Below, piece by piece: positions 7,249 to 14,968 of a stretch of 18,645 nt of DNA (its first letter is position 1; the number at the start of each line of letters is the position of its first letter). Source of the DNA: Alphaproteobacteria bacterium (GTDB taxonomy: Bacteria; Pseudomonadota; Alphaproteobacteria; Micavibrionales; Micavibrionaceae); NCBI GenBank assembly GCA_030432775.1, contig JAUILO010000033.1, positions 1-18,645 on the forward strand. Reading direction: 5' to 3'. The notes below the pieces were generated by a model. The model was not told the DNA's origin and did no database searches. It was given only the letters and a program-made list of their open reading frames with translations. Made by a program: the position numbers and the translations under genes.

Positions 7249-8379
7249 TTACCCTAATTCCTTACCATACATATGATATTGACGTGTGACATAACCACCG
7301 CACATTTCAATCAGCCTGCGTACGGGTTTGTTATCTTCAAGTATCCACGACAATTCCATTGTTTCAACGCCAGCATTGCCGCCCTGCTCATGCAGACTTT
7401 TTATCAAATAAGCAGACAGCGCGCTTGCATAAACGCTTTGCTGATATTTCTGGCGCACACCCATAAGCAATACTCTGGCCGTAGGCAGCCCTTGTACCTT
7501 TAAACGCCAAATAAATTTTGCAAAACCAAATGGCAGTAATTTACCATTTAAGTCATGAACAGCTTCATTGATGTCCGGCAAAGCAACAATCATCGCCGCC
7601 GCTTCGTCGTCAACAAAAGCAATACGCGCCAGCTCCGGCTTGATAACAGGCTTCAAGTTATGCGCCATTGCCTGTACTTCATCATCTGTCATCGGTAAAA
7701 AGCCCCAATTATCAGACCACGCATCATTAAAAATATCGACGATCAGTTTAATATCCGAATTAAAATTCTTCATATCAACCGGACGCTCACTCATGCCTTC
7801 CAGATCTGCAGCCTGGCGTGCCATATAAGTCGCCGCGCCAGGCAAAGGCTTGGTGATATCCATATCATAAGCTAGTAATTTCTTTACGACCTTATATCCT
7901 GATTTTTCAATCTCTCCTGCATACCACTCCTGCGCGTAGTTCATCATAATACGTGGCGGTAGATTAAACCCTTCGACCAAAAGTCCTGATTCATCGTTAA
8001 TCGACAAGCTATATGGCCCTGTAACATGCGTTACCCCTTTTGATTCAAGCCACTGTTCGGCTGTAGCCAAAAGCTCGCCAAGCACTTCTTTTGATGCTGC
8101 TTCTATATAACCGAAATGTCCCTCGCCCTTTGGCGATAAATCATTAATTTGCGCGCTGATACGGCCAATCGGCTTATCAGATTTTTCATCATAAGCGACA
8201 AAGAATTTGGTTTGCGCATGATCAAAATACGGGTTTTTCGTACTGATATGCTCTTTCATCTCAAAATCCAGACGAACGCGATTTGCCTGATTCCCCTTAT
8301 AAAGAATGCGCGGCACATCTAAAAAGTCCGTTAGATTAGCAGGGGTATTATTGTCTTTTGAAATATCACGAATATACAT
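7249..8379 (-). CDS. Bacterial ceramide synthase (GNAT-type N-acyltransferase)
   Basis: This 376-residue soluble protein belongs to the GNAT-fold family whose Caulobacter member was shown to acylate the sphingoid base. It is unrelated to the membrane-bound eukaryotic ceramide synthases. Recognisable blocks are NPYFDHAQTKFFVAYD (about 49-64), IGRISAQIND (71-80), GPYSLSINDESGLLVEGF (121-138) followed by PPRIMMNYA, and a second GNAT-like half with NDAWSDNWGFLPMTDDE and a C-terminal MELSWILEDN. It would transfer a fatty acyl group from an acyl thioester onto 3-keto-sphinganine or sphinganine in the cytoplasm. Its start overlaps the stop of the hydroxylase gene in a TGATG junction, indicating translational coupling. 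Family membership is firm; enzymatic identity rests on the match to bCerS and on Spt being in the same island. Confidence 0.88.
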   Translation of the reverse strand: MYIRDISKDNNTPANLTDFLDVPRILYKGNQANRVRLDFEMKEHISTKNPYFDHAQTKFFVAYDEKSDKPIGRISAQINDLSPKGEGHFGYIEAASKEVLGELLATAEQWLESKGVTHVTGPYSLSINDESGLLVEGFNLPPRIMMNYAQEWYAGEIEKSGYKVVKKLLAYDMDITKPLPGAATYMARQAADLEGMSERPVDMKNFNSDIKLIVDIFNDAWSDNWGFLPMTDDEVQAMAHNLKPVIKPELARIAFVDDEAAAMIVALPDINEAVHDLNGKLLPFGFAKFIWRLKVQGLPTARVLLMGVRQKYQQSVYASALSAYLIKSLHEQGGNAGVETMELSWILEDNKPVRRLIEMCGGYVTRQYHMYGKELG

Positions 8380-9251
8380 CAGGCCGCATCTTTTACAGAT
8401 TTTTTCTTATCTTGTTCGCCTTGCTCTTTTTTGCGCTTTTCATCACAGCCATCGATCAAATTCGATGCACTATAAGCCGGATCATTATATTTACGCTGTT
8501 TCACGCCATGTTCGGCTGCTTCACTTTCATCAATGTCATGTGTCATTCGTGCAACCCATGGATAAGACTTCACTTCGTCTTTCGTATAGCCAAGATTAAA
8601 AACTGTTTCGCTTTTATCGCAAGATTTCGCATCGCGATTAAATGTACCAAAGATTTTGTCCGGCAAGAAATTCGTAATACCGAAATTATGATGTTCATCG
8701 TGGAAATGATGCTGTAGATGCAGTTTCTTAATTGCCTTTAATGACGTGCTTTTCGGTGTATAACGCAAATGCTGGATACAATGACAATATTCATAAAAAC
8801 AGGTCATGAACAGTCCTGCGGAAAAGGCCGCAGCAGCCGCGCTTTGTCCGCCAATCAACCAGCCTACCGGCGTAACTAAAATCAGGATCGTTGGCAAAGT
8901 CGTATATAACGCGCCGAATAAAACCTTTAAATCATGCGGATCACGGTGATGATCAAAATGAATGCGCTTCCAAATTTTGGCTGTTAAGGGGGAGCGGTAT
9001 AAATATTTACCGTGCAAAACAAAACGATGCAGACCGTACCAAAACACAGGGTATAAAACAATGGCGGCAGCCACAGATACAATAAGCGGCACAGCTCCAA
9101 TACCCCAATAAAACGCCAAAACCATGCTGGTTATGCCAAGAACCAGATATGTCTGAATTGCCGGATAAAGAAAATAGGCAATGGTAAGCTCGCCAAGCGA
9201 CATTTTATCCAGCCTGTAATCACGGTCCCAGAATTTCCAGTCAATCTTCAT
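8379..9251 (-). CDS. Membrane di-iron fatty acid hydroxylase family protein
   Basis: This 290-residue integral membrane protein belongs to the fatty acid hydroxylase/sterol desaturase superfamily. Hydrophobic helices span about 22-72 and 112-152. The histidine clusters that bind two irons are visible: H75-x4-H80, H98-x2-H101-H102 with H106, H157-x3-H161, and H178-x2-H181-H182 with H184, H187 and H188. The spacing and the phrase RSPLTAKIWKRIHFDHH suggest kinship to enzymes that hydroxylate a lipid acyl chain. It heads the operon and is coupled to ceramide synthase by a 1-base overlap, so a hydroxylated ceramide (on the acyl chain or the long-chain base) is the most economical proposal; the position is unknown. 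The last ~80 residues are hydrophilic and Lys/Asp/Glu-rich, ending KKKSVKDAA, and are probably a disordered cytoplasmic tail. Confidence 0.85.
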   Translation of the reverse strand: MKIDWKFWDRDYRLDKMSLGELTIAYFLYPAIQTYLVLGITSMVLAFYWGIGAVPLIVSVAAAIVLYPVFWYGLHRFVLHGKYLYRSPLTAKIWKRIHFDHHRDPHDLKVLFGALYTTLPTILILVTPVGWLIGGQSAAAAAFSAGLFMTCFYEYCHCIQHLRYTPKSTSLKAIKKLHLQHHFHDEHHNFGITNFLPDKIFGTFNRDAKSCDKSETVFNLGYTKDEVKSYPWVARMTHDIDESEAAEHGVKQRKYNDPAYSASNLIDGCDEKRKKEQGEQDKKKSVKDAA

Positions 9252-9388
9252 CTTATTATCCGTATAATATTTATAGAGTTTCCTAGTATCACTAACTTAT
9301 AGCGCGGTTTAAACAAATCAACAACATCTGACCCGCAACATTAAACCAGCATCTTAAACCAGTCCATTTGGCTTAGCTGATATAGCGT
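9252..9388 (-). promoter_or_regulatory. Upstream region of the hydroxylase-ceramide synthase operon
   Basis: These 137 bp lie between the lptG stop and the hydroxylase start and must hold the promoter of the second sphingolipid operon unless it is read through from lptG. A weak minus-strand candidate is TTTAAA (plus 9308-9313), 17 bp, GATACT (plus 9285-9290). Upstream of it TTAAACCAG occurs twice in direct orientation (9341-9349 and 9354-9362), one helical turn and a bit apart. No strong terminator was seen. Confidence 0.3.
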
Positions 9389-10465
9389 CTAACCTTCGCG
9401 CATCAATAGCAGCCATGATGATAACATCGCAAACAACATCGCAGGCGTCCACGCAGCCACAACTGACGGTATCGTTCCCGCCTCGCCCATCGTTTCAAAT
9501 AAACGCTCCAATATAAAAAAGGCAAATCCGGCGATTATTGTGTAAGATATATGCATAGTAAATGACGATTGCCGCGCAATTTGAATAGCCAGCGGCATCG
9601 CCAGCAAAACCATAACCAAAACACCGATCGGTGCTGCGAATTTTCTTTGCAGCCATAAGCTATACACATAAGCCGGTTTATCCTGCAACTCGTCCTTATG
9701 CAAAACATTGACCAAATCCCCGACACTCCATTCCACAGAACGATCAGCAAGACGGGAAAACAGCGATGGCTCAATCCCAAGATCCAGCGATAATTCCTGT
9801 ATCTGCGTATCCTGCGCATCGCCCATGGCTGGCTGATACACATCAAATAAGGTCCATTGTCCGTCACGATACACCGCCTGCACCGCTTCAAGATAGCTAA
9901 CGAGCTGACCGTTATCATCACGCTCAACAATTTTCAAATCATTCAACAATTGTCCGTCAACCGATGAAGAACCGATATAAACAAGATGATCACCCGATGC
10001 GACCCAGTTAATTTCTTTATCATCATCACCACTTAATGCGCTAAGCCTGTAATCACGGTTTTGCCAGTCCTGTAGCTGTTTTGCCGTATATGACTGAACA
10101 TAGTTCATCATTAAAAACTGCAAAACACATAAAACCACAGCACCGCCCATCAACATCGCCGTGATATGATAGGATGGAATACCAGCCGCCCGCATGATCA
10201 CAATTTCATGCGAGGACACCTTTTGAATAATTGTAACCAGCGCCGCCATCAATGCCGCCAGCGGCAGGACAAGGACGATAATATCGCTTAAACGCAAAGC
10301 CATATAATAAAATAACGGCTTCATCACGCTATCATTGGGCGCAATCACATCATTCATATTGGCCAACAAATCAAAAATAAGAAGCAAGCCGCATAAGCCC
10401 CCTCCAATCAGCAAGGAAGACTTCAAAAATGACTTCATCATATATAAAGGCAGCGTGTTTTTCAC
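9389..10465 (-). CDS. lptG: LptG-like permease of the lipopolysaccharide/lipid exporter
   Basis: This 358-residue YjgP/YjgQ-family membrane protein is close to the usual LptG length. The layout is two N-terminal helices, then LPLAALMAALVTIIQKVSSHEIVIMRAAGI (the cytoplasmic coupling segment that meets the LptB ATPase; two helices flank it), a periplasmic beta-jellyroll-like domain of about residues 130-260, and three C-terminal helices with FAAPIGVLVMVLLAMPLAI. With LptF and LptB it extracts a lipid from the inner membrane toward the periplasmic bridge. The start is a GTG (10463-10465) overlapping the TAG stop of lptF by one base, so translation is coupled. No lptD/surA follows, unlike in many Alphaproteobacteria; ceramide genes follow instead. 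Confidence 0.88.
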   Translation of the reverse strand: MKNTLPLYMMKSFLKSSLLIGGGLCGLLLIFDLLANMNDVIAPNDSVMKPLFYYMALRLSDIIVLVLPLAALMAALVTIIQKVSSHEIVIMRAAGIPSYHITAMLMGGAVVLCVLQFLMMNYVQSYTAKQLQDWQNRDYRLSALSGDDDKEINWVASGDHLVYIGSSSVDGQLLNDLKIVERDDNGQLVSYLEAVQAVYRDGQWTLFDVYQPAMGDAQDTQIQELSLDLGIEPSLFSRLADRSVEWSVGDLVNVLHKDELQDKPAYVYSLWLQRKFAAPIGVLVMVLLAMPLAIQIARQSSFTMHISYTIIAGFAFFILERLFETMGEAGTIPSVVAAWTPAMLFAMLSSWLLLMREG

Positions 10466-11697
10466 TATACGCGCTCCCCTTTAAACCCTTGCAGATATTC
10501 ACTAATCTGCGAGCGCGTTAAAATCTCTAGCTTGAATATATTGAATAATATGGCCGAACAACATAAAAGCGCGAAACTTCCCCATAAACCGACATAGACA
10601 GATAAATCACCGGATATCGCGAACGCCTCAGCAAAGCCCAAAAGCTTTTCATACAAAACCAGTACAACACAGCCCAATACCAAACCAATGGCTTGTCCTG
10701 TGCGTCCCGCGCCCATTAACCCCAGCGGCACAGCTAGCAATATAAGTACCGGCACAGAAAAAGCCTGCACAAGGCGAGCATGTTTTTCGACTTGTAAAAT
10801 TTTTCCTTCCACCTCCAAACTCACACCGCGCACACCGCCGCGTGACAACTCACCCAGCGTTAATTCGCGCTCGTTTTCACCACGCACCGAATACGAAGCC
10901 ATGCTTTTCATCGGTATCTCGAAAGGATAACGACTAACGGTTAATAGAGATGGGCGCTGTCCGTCTTTGGTCGAAATAATTTTTGCGTTGGTTAAAATCA
11001 AACCAAAGCGCGCCGGATGTTCTTTATCCGCCGAGCCATACTGATCGTCTTCATTCAAATTCTTCAAAACCGCTTTTTCCGCAGTAATCAGCACCTGATC
11101 AGCGTGCCAGCTCGTTGTCGATTTCGTATTAGCCGATGTTCTACGATCAATAAACACCCCTTGTAATGTCAAACCATTATTACTCACCCGCTCTGCACGG
11201 ATCGTCATATTATCACCGATTTTTTGAAAAACCTGAGGTTTTAAATGAAAGGCCGAACCACCTGATTTCAAAAATTCGACCGATGAGCGATAGGCATAGC
11301 GAGCATGAGGCTGTGCAAAATCGACAAGAATCAGCATGACAATCATCATCACAACGCCAAATATACCAATAGGCATAAGCAGCTTTATCGGTGCAATACC
11401 GGAAGATTGCATGACAACGAATTCGGAATGATCATATAATTTACGCACAGCAAGCAACACCGCCATAAAAGAGGCTGCCGGAACGGCAAGTCCCAGATAA
11501 TGGGGCTGTAAATATGATAAAAGACTAAGTGCCATCGCAATACCAGCCCCTTCGGTCGAAGCCAGCTCGATCAGGCGCAATAAACGTTCCAGCGACAAAG
11601 CCATCAAAATCACCATCGTCCCCATCAAAAACGGAACAATGATGCAGGACAAGGTATACCGGAATAAAGTTGAAGACGGTAAAAATGCAGTAGACAT
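10465..11697 (-). CDS. lptF: LptF-like permease of the lipopolysaccharide/lipid exporter
   Basis: This 410-residue YjgP/YjgQ-family protein is somewhat longer than the E. coli protein (about 366). It has N-terminal helices (about 12-32 and 52-82), the coupling segment LAVRKLYDHSEFVVMQSSGI, a periplasmic beta domain of about residues 135-315, and C-terminal helices with FSVPVLILLAVPLGLMGAGR. It pairs with the next gene as the heterodimeric membrane core of an LPS-type exporter driven by LptB. The C-terminal extension (ILTRSQISEYLQGFKGERV) is cytoplasmic. The ATG at 11695-11697 is preceded by AAGG about 11 nt upstream. The HIT gene ends 71 bp upstream on the same strand, so one transcript is possible. 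Whether the cargo is LPS, sphingolipid or both is not readable from the sequence. Confidence 0.88.
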   Translation of the reverse strand: MSTAFLPSSTLFRYTLSCIIVPFLMGTMVILMALSLERLLRLIELASTEGAGIAMALSLLSYLQPHYLGLAVPAASFMAVLLAVRKLYDHSEFVVMQSSGIAPIKLLMPIGIFGVVMMIVMLILVDFAQPHARYAYRSSVEFLKSGGSAFHLKPQVFQKIGDNMTIRAERVSNNGLTLQGVFIDRRTSANTKSTTSWHADQVLITAEKAVLKNLNEDDQYGSADKEHPARFGLILTNAKIISTKDGQRPSLLTVSRYPFEIPMKSMASYSVRGENERELTLGELSRGGVRGVSLEVEGKILQVEKHARLVQAFSVPVLILLAVPLGLMGAGRTGQAIGLVLGCVVLVLYEKLLGFAEAFAISGDLSVYVGLWGSFALLCCSAILFNIFKLEILTRSQISEYLQGFKGERV

Positions 11698-11768
11698 AAA
11701 TGATATTACCTTAAAAAAGACATTACTGCGAAAAACAAATATGCCCTAAATTCCGTTCAGTTATAACT

Positions 11769-12251
11769 CTACACAGTCCTGCCTGAGGTTTTGACATCAT
11801 CAAAAGACAGTTCTTTATACTTGGACCAGACATCTTTAATATCGGTCGTAAGCGCCGCGCGGATTTGATCATTGAGCTTATGCCCTGCGCCAAGCTGTGG
11901 CAATGCAGGCCAGCCAAGATCTTCAAAATCAAGTCCATGAAATGAACGCACCGAGTCATAGCGCGGAATAACATGATAATGAACATGCGGGTCATTCATC
12001 ATCAACATCATATAATTGATCTTCTGGTAACTAAACATATGCCCCAGCACAGCTTCACAATCCTTGATGACATTTTCAAGTTCTGCAAAAGACGCACTAT
12101 CAATTTCGGAAAACGCTGTGGCCTCGCTTTTATGAACAATAACAAGCGCACCCAATGTTGCCTGATGGGGGCTTAATAATACAACCCAGTTCTGATAATT
12201 GGAAATTATCGTGTCCGGATAACCAAATGCTTTTAAAGTATCATGAGTCAT
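11769..12251 (-). CDS. HIT-family nucleotide-binding protein
   Basis: This small 160-residue soluble protein has the histidine-triad motif H89-V-H91-Y-H93-V-I, preceded by NDPHVHYH, and the N-terminal strand pattern LLSPHQATLGALVIVHKSEATAF typical of the superfamily. HIT proteins hydrolyse or transfer nucleoside monophosphates from phosphoramidates, dinucleotides or nucleotide-sugars. This one is closest to the Fhit/HINT type by eye; the substrate is unknown. It is the first gene of a possible HIT-lptF-lptG transcript and is divergent from the flippase operon with 109 bp between start codons. The palindrome AGTTATAACT (11759-11768) abuts its stop codon. A role in recycling CDP- or nucleotide-linked head-group donors would suit the neighbourhood but is speculation. 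Confidence 0.85.
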   Translation of the reverse strand: MTHDTLKAFGYPDTIISNYQNWVVLLSPHQATLGALVIVHKSEATAFSEIDSASFAELENVIKDCEAVLGHMFSYQKINYMMLMMNDPHVHYHVIPRYDSVRSFHGLDFEDLGWPALPQLGAGHKLNDQIRAALTTDIKDVWSKYKELSFDDVKTSGRTV

Positions 12252-12360
12252 GCCATTAATTTAACTTTCCATGCGCCGGATAACAAGCATGTAAAATCAA
12301 AATACAGAGCAAAATATATCATATCGAAATATATACTTCGGCATTGAAACAGGTAAACTG

Positions 12361-13725
12361 GTGTTTATGAACACAGCGAAGACAAAATTATGGAGTGATA
12401 AGTTATGGGTACGGCCATTTAAAAATGCCGGTATTTTATTACTTGGCCGTGGTACACAGGCCATATTATCGATTGCATATCTGGCACTTGCCACCAGAGC
12501 CCTTGGCCTTGAAAATTTCGGGTATCTGGTTTTAATCCATGGGCTGGCTTTAACCGCAGCCCAGATTATCCGTTTTCAAACCTGGCAAGCCGTTTTAAGT
12601 TTTGGCGCAAAACAAATAAAAGAAGACGATACGGATCGTTTTAATAATTCAATCTCTTTCTCAGTCTGGCTTGACATACTAAGCAGTGTTGCTGGAGTTA
12701 TCATCTTACAGGCATTCATTCCCCGCATGGCAGACTGGCTTCACATCCCTTTAGAACTCGTGCCAATGGTCAGAATATACGTTTTGGGCATAGTCATTTT
12801 AATCCTGACTTCTGTACCGGAAGGATTATTAAAATTATTCGATCGCCATGATTTAATCAGTGTTCAAACAGTCATCGAACCTGTCATCAGATTTGCAGGG
12901 GCGTTGTTTCTGTTTTCCACAAATGGCGCGCTTATCAATTTTATCTGGCTCTGGCTCATCGCTTTAATCGCCGGAAGACTAGCGGGAATATATTTATCTA
13001 TTGCTCTATTAAAACAAAAAGACCTACTGCGTCACATTGACCTATCCATCAAACATTTCATCAAACCGGAAAACGGATTATGGCGTTTTGTTATCGGCAC
13101 AAATATCAGCACATCTTTAAACATCAACAACCATCAACTCGCCACGGTATTATGTGGCTGGCTTTTGGGGCCGTCAGGTGCCGGTCTATATCGCGTGGGA
13201 CAGCAAATCTCCAATATCATTAGCAAACCGGCCAGCAAGCTTTTAACACCGGCTATTTACACAGATATGGCAGAATTATCCGCCAGTGGTGAACATCACA
13301 AATCCGGAAAAGTAATACTGCAGACCTCTATTATCGCGCTTGGCGCATCGGGGTTATTATTTACAATACTGGTTTTCGGTGGGAAATACGTCATTACCCT
13401 GATTGCCGGTGAAGAATATATAAACGCCTATCCTGTCATGATCACGCTGGCTGTAGCAGGCCTGCTGCAAATTATTGCATTTCCGCTTGAACCAATGCTG
13501 GTTTCTGCCCAGCGCATTAAAGAAACTGTGATCACAAAAATTCTAGCCATCAGCCTGTATTGTATCGCCTTTATTGTTCTGGCAAGCTCTTATGATCTAA
13601 TAGGTGCCGGGCTTGCCATGATAACGTATAGTTTGGTCAATGCGTGTTTACTATGGATATTCAGCGCCAGATATTTAATGTCCGTCAAAGCCGCCAGCCA
13701 GCAGACAACAGGAGCAACCAATTAA
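12361..13725 (+). CDS. Wzx-like polysaccharide flippase
   Basis: This very hydrophobic 454-residue protein has about 12-14 transmembrane segments and the N-terminal pattern GILLLGRGTQAILSIAYLALATRALGLENFGYL, characteristic of the polysaccharide-transport (Wzx/RfbX) branch of the MOP superfamily. Such proteins flip undecaprenyl-linked oligosaccharides to the periplasmic face. The matching segment GLYRVGQQISNIISKPASKLLTPAIY is in the second half. A GTG start at 12361 is chosen because AGG at 12351-12353 is 7 nt upstream; ATG at 12367 is an alternative two codons later. Its TAA stop is immediately followed by the ATG of the next gene. No glycosyltransferase or polymerase is beside it, so the polymer is undefined. 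A weak -10-like TATACT lies at 12332-12337 with no clear -35. Confidence 0.85.
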   Translation: MFMNTAKTKLWSDKLWVRPFKNAGILLLGRGTQAILSIAYLALATRALGLENFGYLVLIHGLALTAAQIIRFQTWQAVLSFGAKQIKEDDTDRFNNSISFSVWLDILSSVAGVIILQAFIPRMADWLHIPLELVPMVRIYVLGIVILILTSVPEGLLKLFDRHDLISVQTVIEPVIRFAGALFLFSTNGALINFIWLWLIALIAGRLAGIYLSIALLKQKDLLRHIDLSIKHFIKPENGLWRFVIGTNISTSLNINNHQLATVLCGWLLGPSGAGLYRVGQQISNIISKPASKLLTPAIYTDMAELSASGEHHKSGKVILQTSIIALGASGLLFTILVFGGKYVITLIAGEEYINAYPVMITLAVAGLLQIIAFPLEPMLVSAQRIKETVITKILAISLYCIAFIVLASSYDLIGAGLAMITYSLVNACLLWIFSARYLMSVKAASQQTTGATN

Positions 13726-14871
13726 ATGCATTACGGTTTCCTACTTAATCACTATGCAGGACATCAGGCCTATCACAGCCTGCCGATTGCCTATGAGCTT
13801 TCCTCGCGCCACCCCGAACATCAGGTCACTATTGTCGCCGCAACCGATGAGCTATACCAGATCGCAAAACAAATGGGCACGCACTGGCCTGATAATAACT
13901 GCAAATTATTACGCGCGCATGTCCCCGCCTTTATTGACGCCATAGACCCATATATCAAAAAATTTGTTCTGATACGAAAACGCGCGATTCTGGAATTTAA
14001 CACCAAGATATTCAAGGACATGGATGTTCTTATCATTCCCGAGAAAAACAGCCTGCAGCTTAAAAAGAAACACCGATTATCGAAGTTGAAATTTGTCCGT
14101 ATTCGTCACGGCGCGGGTGACCGTGATACAGGACTTGATGAAAGTAATCAGAAATTTGATTTGATACTGGCATCTGGCCAGAAAATGAAAGACCGCCTGA
14201 TGAGCGGCCCTCATATTGATTCGAAAAAAATTGCTATAATTGGCTACCCCAAATTCGACATTATCGATAAGCTGCCGCCGCCACAGCCTATTTTCACAAA
14301 CGGAAAACCTGTTGTAATTTACAACCCGCATTACAAGAACACAGAATCCTCATGGCAAATATACGGGCGGCAAGTGCTGGAGTTCTTCCGGAAAAACCAG
14401 AACTACAATCTAATATTCGCGCCACATATCATATTATATGAGCGCGCATTGCGTCATAACGCCTTTGCCCTTGATGAATACGAATCATGTCCGAATATAT
14501 TTGTCGATACAGGAAGTCAGGCCAGCATTGACATGACATACACAAGACAGGCCGATATATATCTGGGAGATGTCAGCAGCCAGATATATGAATTCCTACA
14601 CACACCGCGCCCTTGTATCTTCATCAATGCACATAATGTAAAAGACTGGGAAAACAGCGAACAACACCTGCACTGGAGAACCGGAGATGTCATAACCACC
14701 ATCGATCAACTCAAGGTTGCACTTAACGCTGCGCAGCAGCAATTTTATCACTATAAACCTATACAAGAAGAAATTTTAAGGTATACTTTTGATGTTCAAA
14801 AGCAGAGTGCCGCTGAACGCGCGGCACATACTCTCACCACATTTTTATATGAAGGAGCCATAAAGTCATGA
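13726..14871 (+). CDS. CDP-glycerol glycerophosphotransferase-like protein
   Basis: This 381-residue soluble protein has a GT-B-like two-domain layout. Recognisable blocks are IRHGAGDR (126-133), VVIYNPHYKN (196-205), NLIFAPHI (228-235) and IYLGDVSSQIYEFL (278-291). The last resembles the D-x-S-S donor-binding motif of TagB/TagF-type enzymes, which add glycerol phosphate from CDP-glycerol to a carrier or chain. A lysine- and arginine-rich central segment could bind the membrane. It follows the flippase with zero spacing (TAAATG), so the two are translationally coupled and probably act on the same surface polymer. The substrate could instead be another CDP-alcohol, which is notable given the cytidylyltransferases in the neighbouring island. 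It ends in TGA overlapping an ATG. Confidence 0.75.
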   Translation: MHYGFLLNHYAGHQAYHSLPIAYELSSRHPEHQVTIVAATDELYQIAKQMGTHWPDNNCKLLRAHVPAFIDAIDPYIKKFVLIRKRAILEFNTKIFKDMDVLIIPEKNSLQLKKKHRLSKLKFVRIRHGAGDRDTGLDESNQKFDLILASGQKMKDRLMSGPHIDSKKIAIIGYPKFDIIDKLPPPQPIFTNGKPVVIYNPHYKNTESSWQIYGRQVLEFFRKNQNYNLIFAPHIILYERALRHNAFALDEYESCPNIFVDTGSQASIDMTYTRQADIYLGDVSSQIYEFLHTPRPCIFINAHNVKDWENSEQHLHWRTGDVITTIDQLKVALNAAQQQFYHYKPIQEEILRYTFDVQKQSAAERAAHTLTTFLYEGAIKS

Positions 14872-14888
14872 ATAAACAAATGTTGTAA
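14868..14888 (+). pseudogene. Six-codon reading frame, possible remnant start of a lost gene
   Basis: GAAGGAG at 14851-14857 precedes an ATG at 14868 that overlaps the upstream TGA in an ATGA junction, exactly as a coupled downstream gene would start. The frame then reads MNKQML and stops. No continuation was seen in other frames before nhaD. It may be the stump of a deleted third operon gene, a leader peptide, or chance. Confidence 0.3.
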
Positions 14889-14905
14889 ACCTCGATTTGT
14901 ACAAC
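14882..14905 (+). repeat. Inverted repeat between the polymer operon and nhaD
   Basis: GTTGTA (14882-14887) and TACAAC (14900-14905) form a 6-bp stem around a 12-nt loop, with two more A-T pairs possible across a one-base bulge. No T-run follows directly, so it is a weak terminator or mRNA 3'-end stabiliser candidate only. Confidence 0.3.
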
Positions 14906-14968
14906 CTTTAATTCGACGAACTTAGGCTCTAAAATTTCAAACAACCCCAACATTAATTAAGAGTGACC

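Noticed and set aside
11759..11768. AGTTATAACT palindrome as an operator
   Set aside because: A 10-bp AT-rich palindrome next to a stop codon is plausible by chance and has no supporting promoter.
14963..14968. GTG start for nhaD two codons upstream
   Set aside because: The purine-rich ribosome site would overlap the GTG; the ATG at 14969 has proper spacing.
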